Below are positions 11,601 to 24,111 of a DNA stretch of 64,000 nt, piece by piece; the stretch's first letter is position 1, and each line of letters opens with the position of its first letter. The stretch lies in assembly GCA_963971225.1 (NCBI GenBank), contig CAXARI010000118.1:248001-312000 (forward strand), read 5' to 3'. Under the pieces are notes generated by a model. It saw only the letters and a list, made by a program, of their open reading frames with translations. It was not told the DNA's origin and searched no databases. The DNA is from Melieria omissa. Lineage: Eukaryota > Arthropoda > Insecta > Diptera > Ulidiidae. Both the position numbers and the translations under genes were made by a program.

Positions 11601-14600
11601 AGCCCCACACGTGTTGCTTCGTGGCTGTCACAACAACGACTGATTGAAAGAATGCACCTCTGATCTATATAACAAATCAAATGCTTGTGGAACCTAAGTA
11701 CGCACAATCACTTTAATCAAAATGGCGTCAAAATTAAGCCAGAGTGACCACCTTTCACCAATTTGGTAAATAAAAAAAATATCCCACCGGCAGCATGATC
11801 GAAATTATGGCTGCTAAATCTCGACCCGTTCACGGATTTTAATAATATTATGCCTTATGATTTAGCTAGACTCGTATGCTTTCTATTATGGTATCAATCA
11901 TCCTTCTATACCCCAAGGTTCGAAAGCAAATCGATTTGGAACGGTGACTTTGAAAAAATTGCTACTTGGGTGCAACCACTAAAATGCTTGTCAACACCAA
12001 ATGCATAAGTGCATATTAATAATTGACCCCTTAAAATTTAGCCAGAGTCTTATGCTTTCTATATTGGTCCCTAACTTTTCATTATACTTCAGGAATAATG
12101 AGCATATCGATGCGCAAGGATAACATTGAAAAACTGCCTATTACAAAATACACACTCACCACTAAAGTGCTTATAGATTCCAAACGGTATGGGTTACGTT
12201 AATAAAAAACCCCTTAAACTGTAGCTAGAGATTGCAGCTTTATCAAATTAAATCAATAATTTGATTACTTTTAGGCAATCATGAACAGATCGATGCGCAA
12301 AAGTGACATTAAATGGCTGCCTACTGCAAAATCGATAAAATGCTTGTAAAATATGATGATTCTAGGTTTATAGAAAAAATAATAACCTTAAAACCTAGCT
12401 GGAGTTTTGAGCTTTCATAAATGGGGTCAATCTTCTCGCTATCTCAAATAATGCAGGAGAATTTCGTTGTGGAAAAGTGATATCGACCACATGATACATC
12501 TATATCAGGGGTGCCCAAAGTCTTCTTATGGAAAAGCAAAAACCAATACATTTAAAGTTGCCCAAAAAATTGCAAACAAATTATTTAATTAATTGAATTA
12601 GTTGAAAGCACATTGTGCATTTCGCTTGACCCTTAAAATTATAAGTGAAAAAAATATAATGTTCCCATTTGACATTGCCGAAAGGCCAACCAATCGCCAA
12701 AACAAAAACTACAACAACAAAAGCATCTAATTTTTTTTCATACATACAATTTCTTGAGGCAACAAAACAAAAATCCGCGCAGCCCCCACACGTGTTGCTT
12801 CGTTGCTGTCACAACAACGACTGATTGAAAGAATGCACCTCTGATCTATATAACCAATCAAATGCTTGTGCAACCTAAGTATGCACAATGGCTTTAATCA
12901 AAATGGCGTCAAAATTAAGCCAGAGTGACCACCTTTCACCAATTTGGTAAATAAAAAAAAATATCCCACCGGCAGCATGATCGAAATTATGGCTCTTAAA
13001 TCTCGACCCGTAAACGGATTTTAATAATATTATGCCTTAGCTAGACTCGTATGCTTTCTATAATGGTATCAATCATCCTTCTATACCCCAAGGTTCGAAA
13101 GCAAATCGATTTGGAACGGTGACTTTGAAAAAATTGCTACTTGGGTGCAACCACTAAAATGCTTGTCAACACCAAATGCATAAGTGCATATTAATAATTG
13201 ACCCCTTAAAATTTAGCCAGAGTCTTATGCTTTCTATATTGGTCCCTAACTTTTCATTATCCGTCAGGAATAATGAGCATATCGATGCGCAAGGATAACA
13301 TTGAAAAACTGCCTATTACAAAATACACACTCACCACTAAAGTGCTTATAGATTCCAAACGGTATGGTTACGTTAATAAAAAACCCCTTAAAATATAGCT
13401 AGAGATCGCAGCTTTATCAAGTTAAATCAATAATTTGATTACTATTCGGCAATCATGAACAGATCGATGCGCAAGAGTGACATTAAATGGCTGCCTACTG
13501 CAAAATCGATAAAATGCTTGTAAAATATGATGATTCTAGGTTTATAGAAAAAATAATAACCTTAAAACCTAGCTGGAGTTTTGAGCTTTCATAAATGGGG
13601 TCAATCTTCTCGCTATCTCAAATAATGCAGGAGAATTTCGTTGTGGAAAAGTGATATCGACCACATGATACATCTATATCAGGGGTGCCCAAAGTCTTCT
13701 TATGGAAAAGCAAAAACCAATACATTTAAAGTTGCCCAAAAAATTGCAAACAAATTATTTAATTAATTGAATTAGTTGAAAGCACATTGTGCATTTCGCT
13801 TGACCCTTAAAATTATAAGTGAAAAAAATATAATGTTCCCATTTGACATTGCCGAAAGGCCAACCAATCGCCAAAACAAAAACTACAACAACAAAAGCAT
13901 CTAATTTTTTTTCATACATACAATTTCTTGAGGCAACAAAACAAAAATCCGCGCAGCCCCCACACGTGTTGCTTCGTTGCTGTCACAACAACGACTGATT
14001 GAAAGAATGCACCTCTGATCTATATAACCAATCAAATGCTTGTGCAACCTAAGTATGCACAATGGCTTTAATCAAAATGGCGTCAAAATTAAGCCAGAGT
14101 GACCACCTTTCACCAATTTGGTAAATAAAAAAAATATCCCACCGGCAGCATGATCGAAATTATGGCTCTTAAATCTCGACCCGTAAACGGATTTTAATAA
14201 TATTATGCCTTATGATTTAGCTAGACTCGTATGCTTTCTATAATGGTATCAATCATCCTTCTATACCCCAAGGTTCGAAAGCAAATCGATTTGGAACGGT
14301 GACTTTGAAAAAATTGCTACTTGGGTGCAACCACTAAAATGCTTGTCAACACCAAATGCATAAGTGCATATTAATAATTGACCCCTTAAAATTTAGCCAG
14401 AGTCTTATGCTTTCTATATTGGTCCCTAACTTTTCATTATCCGTCAGGAATAATGAGCATATCGATGCGCAAGGATAACATTGAAAAACTGCCTATTACA
14501 AAATACACACTCACCACTAAAGTGCTTATAGATTCCAAACGGTATGGTTACGTTAATAAAAAACCCCTTAAAATATAGCTAGAGATCGCAGCTTTATCAA

Positions 14601-14853
14601 GTTAAATCAATAATTTGATTACTATTCGGCAATCATGAACAGATCGATGCGCAAGAGTGACATTAAATGGCTGCCTACTGCAAAATCGATAAAATGCTTG
14701 TAAAATATGATGATTCTAGGTTTATAGAAAAATAATAACCCTAAAACCTAGCTGGAGTTTTGAGCTTTCATAAATGGGGTCAATCTTCTCGCTATCTCAG
14801 ATAATGCAGGAGAATTTTGTTGTGGAAAAGTGATATCGACCACATGATACATC

Positions 14854-15402
14854 CAAGGTCTATAGAACAAAGGTCCCACCACTTAGACGTCAAAAAAGTT
14901 GTTGTGCTCGTGTGATGTCACACAGAAGCGAGCTCTGATTGGTCGAGCTTGTAAAATGCTAGAAAATGTAAACAAACCTGAAAAAAGGTAGTTGCCATAC
15001 AGTAAAAATTAAGCAAGTTGAAATATGTATACATGCATATGCAATTATTTTAAATTTTTTTGTAGTTTACGCCTTTTAATACAAGAGTTGTCTCGCATTT
15101 GAGCATTCAGGCTGCGTATTCGAAAATATATTTTTGATCGAAAAACTAATTTTTTAACATTATCACTGCAAGAAATGTGTTGCGATTCTTCAATGTGCCG
15201 CTGCAAATAACAAGGTGCAGCTAACAGTCCATCGCCGTTGATACTTTGGAACACCATTTCAAGACTTTAAACGCTTAAAGCTCAGAGGCAAGGTAACATA
15301 TATAAAATACGAATAAAAAGTATATAAATGTGGCAACACTACGAATTGCTCATTCTACGTCACAACATGGCGAGTGGCGTAACCTTTATTTTATAAACCT
15401 TG
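14854..15402. mobile_element. 549-bp inverted-repeat miniature element, copy 2
   Basis: Same ends and same 9-bp duplication (TGATACATC at 14845-14853 and 15403-15411) as copy 1, at the identical monomer position. It differs by scattered substitutions, for example GTCCCACC in place of GTCCCGCC near the left end. No functional ORF is apparent. Confidence 0.88.
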
Positions 15403-18400
15403 TGATACATCTATATCAGGGGTGCCCAAAGTCTTCTTATGGAAAAGCAAAAACCAATACATTTAAAGTTGCCCAAAAAATTGCAAACAAATTATTTAAT
15501 TAATTGAATTAGTTGAAAGCACATTGTGCATTTCGCTTGACCCTTAAAATTATAAGTGAAAAAAATATAATGTTCCCATTTGACATTGCCGAAAGGCCAA
15601 CCAATCGCCAAAACAAAAACTACAACAACAAAAGCATCTAATTTTTTTTCATACATACAATTTCTTGAGGCAACAAAACAAAAATCCACGCAGCCCCCAC
15701 ACGTGTTGCTTCGTTGCTGTCACAACAACGACTGATTGAAAGAATGCACCTCTGATCTATATAACCAATCAAATGCTTGTGCAACCTAAGTATGCACAAT
15801 GGCTTTAATCAAAATGGCGTCAAAATTAAGCCAGAGTGACCACCTTTCACCAATTTGGTAAATAAAAAAAATATCCCACCGGCAGCATGATCGAAATTAT
15901 GGCTCTTAAATCTCGACCCGTTAACGGATTTTAATAATATTATGCCTTATTATTTAGCTAGACTCGTATGCTTTCTATAATGGTATCAATCATCCTTCTA
16001 TACCCCAAGGTTCGAAAGCAAATCGATTTGGAACGGTGACTTTGAAAAAATTGCTACTTGGGTGCAACCACTAAAATGCTTGTCAACACCAAATGCATAA
16101 GTGCATATTAATAATTGACCCCTTAAAATTTAGCCAGACTCTTATGCTTTCTATATTGGTCCCTAACTTTTCATTATCCGTCAGGAATAATGAGCATATC
16201 GATGCGCAAGGATAACATTGAAAAACTGCCTATTACAAAATACACACTCACCACTAAAGTGCTTATAGATTCCAAACGGTATGGTTACGTTAATAAAAAA
16301 CCCCTTAAAATGTAGCTAGAGATTGCGGCTTTATCAAATTAAATCAATAATTTGATTACTATTCGGCAATCATGAACAGATCGATGCGCAAGAGTGACAT
16401 TAAATGGCTGGCTACTGCAAAATCGATAAAATGCTTGTAAAATATGATGATTCTAGGTTTATAGAAAAAATAATAACCTTAAAACCTAGCTGGAGTTTTG
16501 AGCTTTCATAAATGGGGTCAATCTTCTCGCTATCTCAAATAATGCAGGAGAATTTCGTTGTGGAAAAGTGATATCGACCACATGATACATCTATATCAGG
16601 GGTGCCCAAAGTCTTCTTATGGAAAAGCAAAAACCAATACATTTAAAGTTGCCCAAAAAAATGCAAACAAATTATTTAATTAATTGAATTAGTTGAAAGC
16701 ACATTGTGCATTTCGCTTGACCCTTAAAATTATAAGTGAAAAAAATATAATGTTCCCATTTGACATTGCCGAAAGGCCAACCAATCGCCAACACAAAAAA
16801 GCATACACACAAAAACTACAACAACAAAAGCATCTAATTTTTTTTCATACATATAATTTCTTGAGGCAACAAAACAAAAATCCGCGCAGCCCCCACACGT
16901 GTTGCTTCGTTGCTGTCACAACAACGACTGATTGAAAGAATGCACCTCTGATCTATATAACCAACAAATGCTTGTGGAACCTAAGTACGCACAATCACTT
17001 TAATAAAAATGGCGTCAAAATTAAGCCAGAGTGACCACCTTTCACCAATTTGGTAAATAAAAAAAATATCCCACCGGCAGCATGATCGAAATTATGGCTG
17101 TTAAATCTCGACGCGTTAACGGATTTTAATAATATTATGCCTTATGATTTAGCTAGACTCGTATGCTTTCTATAATGGTATCAATCATCCTTCTATACCC
17201 CAAGGTTCGAAAGCAAATCGATTTGGAACGGTGACTTTGAAAAAATTGCTACTTGGGTGCAACCACTAAAATGCTTGTCAACACCAAATGCATAAGTGCA
17301 TATTAATAATTGACCCCTTAAAATTTAGCCAGAGTCTTATGCTTTCTATATTGGTCCCTAACTTTTCATTATCCGTCAGGAATAATGAGCATATCGATGC
17401 GCAAGGATAACATTGAAAAACTGCCTATTACAAAATACACACTCACCACTAAAGTGCTTATAGATTCCAAACGGTATGGTTACGTTAATAAAAAACCCCT
17501 TAAAATGTAGCTAGAGATTGCGGCTTTATCAAATTAAATCAATAATTTGATTACTGTTCGGCAATCATGAACAGATCGATGCGCAAAAGTGACATTAAAT
17601 GGCTGCCTACTGCAAAATCGATAAAATGCTTGTAAAATATGATGATTCTAGGTTTATAGAAAAAATAATAACCTTAAAACCTAGCTGGAGTTTTGAGCTT
17701 TCATAAATGGGGTCAATCTTCTCGCTATCTCAAATAATGCAGGAGAATTTCGTTGTGGAAAAGTGATATCGACCACATGATACATCTATATCAGGGGGTG
17801 CCAAAATCTTCTTATGGAAAAGCAAAAACCAATACATTTAAAGTTGCCCAAAAATATGCAAACAAATTATTTAATTAATTGAATTAGTTGAAAGCACATT
17901 GTGCATTTCGCTTGACCCTTAAAATTATAAGTGAAAAAAATATAATGTTCCCATTTGACATTGCCGAAAGGCCAACCAATCGCCAACACAAAAAAGCATA
18001 CACACAAAAACTACAACAACAAAAGCATCTAATTTTTTTTCATACATACAATTTCTTGAGGCAACAAAACAAAAATCCGCGCAGCCCCCACACGTGTTGC
18101 TTCGTTGCTGTCACAACAACGACTGATTGAAAGAATGCACCTCTGATCTATATAACCAATCAAATGCTTGTGGAACCTAAGTACGCACAATCACTTTAAT
18201 AAAAATGGCGTCAAAATTAAGCCAGAGTGACAACCTTTCACCAATTTGGTAAATAAAAAAAATATCCCACCGGCAGCATGATCGAAATTATGGCTGTTAA
18301 ATCTCGACCCGTTAACGTTATGCCTTATGATTTAGCTAGACTCGTATGCTTTCTATAATGGTATCAATCCTCCTTCTATACCCCAAGGTTCAAAAGCAAA

Positions 18401-18969
18401 TCGATTTGGAACAGTGACTTTGAAAAAATTGCTACTTGGGTGCAACCACTAAAATGCTTGTCAACACCAAATGCATAAGTGCATATTAATAATTGACCCC
18501 TTAAAATTTAGCCAGACTCTTATGCTTTCTATATTGGTCCCTAACTTTTCATTATCCGTCAGGAATAATGAGCATATCGATGCGCAAGGATAACATTGAA
18601 AAACTGCCTATTACAAAATACACACTCACCACTAAAGTGCTTATAGATTCCAAACGGTATGGGTTACGTTAATAAAAAACCCCTTAAAATGTAGCTAGAG
18701 ATCGCAGCTTTATCAAATTAAATCAATAATTTGATTACTATTCGGCAATCATGAACAGATCGATGCGCAAGACTGACATTAAATGGCTGCCTACTGCAAA
18801 ATCGATAAAATGCTTGTAAAATATGATGATTCTAGGTTTATAGAAAAATAATAACCCTAAAACCTAGCTGGAGTTTTGAGCTTTCATAAATGGGGTCAAT
18901 CTTCTCGCTATCTCAGATAATGCAGGAAAATTTTGTTGTGGAAAAGTGATATCGACCACATGATACATC

Positions 18970-19518
18970 CAAGGTCTATAGAACAAAGGTCCCGCCACTT
19001 AGACGTCAAAAAAGTTGTTGTGCTCGTGTGACGTCACACAGAAGCGAGCTCTGATTGGTCGAGCTTGTAAAATGCTAGAAAATGTAAACAAACCCGAAAA
19101 AAGGTAGTTGCCATACAGTAAAAATTAAGCAAGTTGAAATATGTATACATGCATATGGACATATTAAATTTTTTTTTTTAGTTTACGCCTTTTAATGCAA
19201 GAGTTGTCTCGCATTTGAGCATTCAGGCTGCGTATTAGAAAATATATTTTTGATCGAAAACAATTTTTTTTTAAATTTTCACTGCAAGAAATGTGTTGCG
19301 ATTCTTCAATGTGCCGCTGCAAATAACAAGGTGCAGCTAACAGTCCATCGCCGTTGATACTTTGGAACACCATTTCAAGACTTTTAACGCTTAAAGCTCA
19401 GAGGCAAGGTAACATATATAAAATACGAATAAAAAGTATATAAATGTGGCAACACTACGAATTGCTCATTCTACGTCACAACATGGCGAGTGGCGTAACC
19501 TTTATTTTATAAACCTTG
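18970..19518. mobile_element. 549-bp inverted-repeat miniature element, copy 3
   Basis: Third copy at the same monomer coordinate, flanked by TGATACATC (18961-18969 and 19519-19527). The host monomer shares variants with that of copy 1 (CAAGACTGAC, and GGAAAATTTTG just upstream). This indicates that the two were copied as part of a larger satellite segment. Confidence 0.88.
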
Positions 19519-19853
19519 TGATACATCTATATCAGGGGTGCCCAAAGTCTTCTTATGGAAAAGCAAAAACCAATACATTTAAAGTTGCCCAAAAAAATGC
19601 AAACAAATTATTTAATTAATTGAATTAGTTGAAAGCACATTGTGCATTTCGCTTGACCCTTAAAATTATAAGTGAAAAAAATATAATGTTCCCATTTGAC
19701 ATTGCCGAAAGGCCAACCAATCGCCAACACAAAAAAGCATACACACAAAAACTACAACAACAAAAGCATCTAATTTTTTTTCATACATAGAATTTCTTGA
19801 GGCAACAAAACAAAAATCCGCGCAGCCCCCACACGTGTTGCTTCGTTGCTGTC

Positions 19854-22346
19854 TGTAGTGCGCGTTTATCGTGTTGGCCTCACGTTGGGCGCCAAAAATT
19901 ATGTAGTGTATAGTGGCGTAGTTGCCACACGGCGTCAAATGATGTAGCGGCGTTTGCCGAACACAACAACAAGATGTCAGGGTCAACAAGTGACCAAACA
20001 CGAATTTGGTGGCCTGGCCTAATAAGCGCCACATTCGTGGGCTTGCCCCGGCTTCTGGGTTCGAAAGAAGCGATTGCAGCTGGATTGCAGGGGGTCTGCA
20101 GCGGGGTCACCTGGCTGGGTAGCTGTAGTGGGTAGGGACTCCTCTATCCGACTAGCAATACGGCCTGTGGGGGGGTTCGTTACCACAGCTACACTCAGCC
20201 TAGACTACACTTTTATTTAAAGAGTCCCTGAGCAAAAAAAAAAAAAATGGAATTATCACAACTGGACCAGTAGACTACTCTACATCTGCAAAACAAAGTT
20301 ATCCTTATCTAACACTCCAGTTGGGGATCGCTGATGATGGAATCCGCGAATCCCGTCTTTACCCTCCCTACCATGAATCTTTCAAATTAATTATTTACAA
20401 AAGATTCCCACATCGATGCGTCACTTCAAACCTTTATTCCTCAAGGAAATTCATGTTTTCGATTTAACACATAATTATTTATTTACACTATTAGTTCAAC
20501 TCAAAAAAAAATAATCCAACACCTGCCAACTAACATTTTTCCCAATGTCTAAAAGTAAACTCTATACAACAAAAGCAAATAAATTGTAAGAAAAAAAAAC
20601 TTAAAACTTTAATAACACTTATTAAATAGTGCAATAATCATCTTAGTGCAATATTACTTTTAGTTTAGTATTAAGTAAAATTACATAGTACAATTTTAGC
20701 TTTTATGTAACTTTAATTAAACTGTAATATTTCTTTTTTGTGTAATATTAAAGTAATAATAGTGCAATAGGTAAAATTTTAATATAGTAATATTTAAGTG
20801 CAATTTTAATTAATTTCAATTAGCATGTATTTGCTTTAATTTTCTTTTTACTTAAGTATTAATCAATTTTTTGTGGGTGTATTTTATTTAGCCACTTATG
20901 TATGAGCGAAAGAAACGTAATAGCAACAAGCAACGAAACAATTTTGGTTTTACTCACATTTTTCTTTCCATCCACATTCGCGCTGAAAGGCCTTTCATGC
21001 TGCTGTGTTGGTTGAGTTGATGATTTGTTGCTGAAACATGTTGCTGATCACTGATCTTGGCACTCTTTTCTATGGTGCTTCCAATAGCAACAACAAAAAC
21101 TTAACTAAATACTATGCACTTCTCTACACACTTTCTTATATACTTTGTATATACATCTTTATGTATACATGTTTACTTGGGAAATTCGGCTTTACACATG
21201 TTTATGGGATTGAAATCCACATGGTTATGAGGGGAAAAGGAATGTGGGATTGGGAAAGGAATGGAGTAGTGGAAGGTGGTTTGCGGAGAAACTTAATTCA
21301 ACTATTGCAACATTTGTGGACTTTTATTGATGGTGATGGAAAATGTTGCGTATGTCTCTGGATGTTTTTTTGTTTTTTTTTTCTTCTTACTTCCAGCTAA
21401 TTTTTACATTTTTTTATACATTTTTTCCACCATTCTTTTTCTCTTTTTACTTAATTAAATTTTACATGAATAAGCTTAATTTTTATGATAATTTTACACT
21501 TATTTTGCTCTAGTTTTTACAAATTTTACCGCACTTCCGTCCACGAAAACTAAGTGTCTTGACGACGTCGTCTAAGCACTGAGTACCGCGTGCTAATTCT
21601 CTTCTTCTCTTTTGGGGTTTTTGACGTTTATCCGGGAATGGCGACCTCTCTGGCTGGCCTGAGCCACCAGGGGTTCCGAATCATGGAGACTCCAACTTAT
21701 GGGAAAAGGTATGCGAACAAATGCAAATATAAAATTTGTATCTAGACCAGACCTTAATGTGAAGGGTCTGTAATTTAAAAAAAATGAATATGGGGGATAG
21801 TCGATTTGGCAGAAGATTTGCCTTGAAAACTTTTATGATATGGATGAAAAAGAAATTTGTACCTTGGTGATAAATCCAAAATGTTTAGAATGTTGTGTAA
21901 TGTTGAGAGTAATAATGGTTGTGTGATTGTTGTCTTCTTGCTGTCTATGATTTCCAAAATTTTTCTTAGAACTTTCACTTTATTTCTCTGAACTTTAAAT
22001 TTACTTTTTGTAGAACTTTAAATTTACTTCTCATCACTTTAAATTTTATAAGTTTTTTCACGTGGCTCTTTGTCTCCTGGGTACGTCTGCGTGAGTTGAT
22101 GATCAGCGGAAAAGGAAGAATTGATCCGCGTTTTGAACACAAGTAACCTCGGTACCTAACCACATGTCAAACCCAACAATTCAAATTGTAATAGATTGAT
22201 GGAATGTCACTGTGCAATAATGAAATGTGCAATGTGCATCAATGACAAATTGTGCAGATTTGCAAAACAGGGAAAATTTGAAAAATCTGTTAGAAATTTT
22301 AAGAATTTGGTATTTTTAAGAATTAAGCTACATTTTGTTCATTACA
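19854..22346 (-). repeat. 3' LTR of the Gypsy element (2493 bp)
   Basis: Bounded by TG...CA and exactly the same length as the copy at 27877-30369. I counted by eye about 17 single-base differences between the two (roughly 0.7%), so insertion was recent. The LTR is A+T-rich. A 120-codon ORF on its opposite strand (21038-21400) recurs in the other LTR only because the LTRs are copies, so it is not called. Near its minus-strand 3' end (19878-19908) the LTR holds a second, primer-site-like sequence. Confidence 0.95.
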
Positions 22347-22451
22347 AAACCGGATAAGATTACAGTCCTTGACTAGGAATCTTAGTCGGAATGGTCTGAA
22401 AAAAAACGAGTCTGACTTGATTTGTCGTTGCATTAGAGAAATTTTTCACGT
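22347..22451 (-). other. Short region between integrase stop and 3' LTR
   Basis: About 105 bp between the pol stop and the LTR start. The bases just upstream of the LTR on the minus strand (TCTTATCCGGTTT) are not purine-rich, so a classical polypurine tract is not visible. Confidence 0.6.
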
Positions 22452-24050
22452 TTATTGCTTAATGTCTTTTGCATTGTATGTTCCGATTACGCGTCCTTTT
22501 AAGTCCTCTAATATATAATAACTATTTCCTACTTTTTCTTTTATTCTCGCTTTCAAAAATGTTGGTGCTAATTTTGAATTAAAGTTCTTCGAAAATTTAC
22601 TTTGGGCGAAATTTCGTCTATAGACTTCTTGTCCTACTTTGAATGAAACTGGTTTGGATCTTAAATTGTATTGTTCGCGATTCGTGTCATGAGCTTTCCG
22701 AATATTTTGGGCGATTTCTTTTCTAATCAAAACTAAGTTGTCTTCACGTTTCAACTCTATTTGTGGTTCTTCAAGCAATTTAAGTGATAACAGTTGATAA
22801 CTCGATCCGTGAGTGACCATGTTGAATCCAAAAAGAGCGAAATATGGTGAACATTTCGTGGCTTGGTGTATTGAATTTCGTAATGCACAAGAGATTTGAT
22901 TGAGATTCACGTCCCACTCAGTGTGATCTGTTTTGATATACGCTCGTATAGCAGCAAGAATAGAACGATTTACGCGTTCTGATGCGTTGGACTGTGGCGA
23001 ATACAATGCAGTGCATACATGCCTAATTCCTAACTTTGTAAGGAATGCTTCGAAATCATGAGACTTAAATTGAACACCATTATCACTAATTATGGACTCT
23101 GGAACTCCATAAATAGGAAAAATTTCGTTAAGCAAAAATTCTTGAATAGCTTTGCTAGAAAAATTTCTCACTGGACATAACCAATGGAATTTGGAAAAAT
23201 GATCTACTAGTATGATTAAACCAATGTGTCCTTTTCGACTCCGGGGATATGGTCCTAATAAATCAATGTACAACCGCTGAAAGGGTCGAACTGACTCAAC
23301 GAAAGTGACAATTGGAGCGCGTAAAACTATGTTAGGTGACTTAGTCTCCTTACACACTTTGCAATTACGAATATATTGACGAACTTCTTTAACCATACCT
23401 TGCCAGAAAAAGTTTCTGCGTAGCAAGGATAATGTTTTTGCTATGCCACCGTGCGATGCGACAACATCATCGTGAGCTCGAGAAATAAGTGCTGGTCGTA
23501 GTTTTTCTGGGATCCATAATTTCCAAGATAGTTGTTCTTGTAATTCATCGCCTGTCAGGTGATCTTTTCGAATGTAAACATATTTATCCACTACTTTAAG
23601 ATCAGGTAGCTTTTCAGATTCGGATTCAATTTTTTTCTTCAAATCGTTATAATCTACATCACTAAAATGAGGAGATTGCAAATCAATTTCTGGTGAAGTT
23701 AATTCGAGTGTAGCAATTTCTTCGACGTGAATTCGAGATAAGGCATCCGGAACAATGTGATCTTTGCCCTTGCGATGGCTAATGGAAAATTTGTAACCTT
23801 GAATTTTCATAGCCCATCGAGCTAACCTACCACTAAGTTTTGGTTGTTGCATTAACCATTGTAAACTCGAATGGTCTGTTATAACCTCGAATTCTTGAAG
23901 TTCTATATAACATCTAAATTTTTCAATTGCCTCTAAGGCCGCTAAGCATTCGCGTTCCGTCACGCTATAATTCCGCTGAGCAGAATTCAACTTCCGAGAC
24001 ATGAAAGCGATGGGTCGTTCTTCTTGGTTTTCATTTTTCTGCACAAGCAC
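22452..24050 (-). CDS. pol: Pol, RNase H and integrase part
   Basis: 532 codons from the first ATG; the frame is open further upstream to about 24130. RNase H: TERECLAAL (about 31-39), TDHSSLQWL (58-66) and PDALSR (101-106). Integrase: zinc-binding H193, H200, C230 and C233, then the catalytic core with D263 (YIDLLG), D323 (SDNG) and E358 (ASERV), the DD35E spacing. The enzyme removes RNA from the RNA-DNA hybrid and joins the cDNA to the target. It belongs to the same polyprotein as the protease-RT ORF just upstream but lies in a different frame, because a 1-nt insertion near 24132 interrupts the RT-RNase H link. The methionine given as start is therefore only the first ATG after the break, and the first RNase H aspartate lies upstream of it. 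Confidence 0.93.
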   Translation of the reverse strand: MLVQKNENQEERPIAFMSRKLNSAQRNYSVTERECLAALEAIEKFRCYIELQEFEVITDHSSLQWLMQQPKLSGRLARWAMKIQGYKFSISHRKGKDHIVPDALSRIHVEEIATLELTSPEIDLQSPHFSDVDYNDLKKKIESESEKLPDLKVVDKYVYIRKDHLTGDELQEQLSWKLWIPEKLRPALISRAHDDVVASHGGIAKTLSLLRRNFFWQGMVKEVRQYIRNCKVCKETKSPNIVLRAPIVTFVESVRPFQRLYIDLLGPYPRSRKGHIGLIILVDHFSKFHWLCPVRNFSSKAIQEFLLNEIFPIYGVPESIISDNGVQFKSHDFEAFLTKLGIRHVCTALYSPQSNASERVNRSILAAIRAYIKTDHTEWDVNLNQISCALRNSIHQATKCSPYFALFGFNMVTHGSSYQLLSLKLLEEPQIELKREDNLVLIRKEIAQNIRKAHDTNREQYNLRSKPVSFKVGQEVYRRNFAQSKFSKNFNSKLAPTFLKARIKEKVGNSYYILEDLKGRVIGTYNAKDIKQ

Positions 24051-24111
24051 TGCACCGATACCTACGTCACTTGCGTCACAATGGACATAGAACTTTTTAC
24101 GAAAGTCGGGA

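Larger units (their letters stand above)
11597..19853 (+). repeat. Satellite array block 2, + orientation
   Basis: Monomer landmarks lie at 12612, 13786, 15523, 16703, 17898 and 19639. The two long intervals (1737 and 1741 bp) each hold one 549-bp inverted-repeat element, and removing it restores about 1.18 kb. Monomers at 12612, 13786 and 15523 share private variants (GTGCAACCTAAGTATGC), which indicates local homogenisation. The block is cut at 19853 by the LTR retrotransposon and resumes in register at 30370. Confidence 0.96.

Noticed and set aside
1011..18130. Recurring 60-80 codon ORFs (AHCAFRLTLKIIS...) in each + monomer and on the - strand of the inverted arm
   Set aside because: They open at TTG, not ATG, and are present only because the monomer is repeated. 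Length and frame change between copies through indels. There is no sign of protein-level conservation.
19666..20110. Minus-strand ORFs of 122 and 76 codons at the satellite-LTR border
   Set aside because: The longer one spans the insertion junction of the retrotransposon, so it cannot predate it. Similar pieces at 27728-28133 follow from the LTR duplication.
21038..21400. 120-codon + strand ORF in the LTR, repeated at 29061-29423
   Set aside because: It lies antisense in an LTR and is duplicated with it. The composition is low-complexity and hydrophobic from T-rich DNA, and no domain is recognised.
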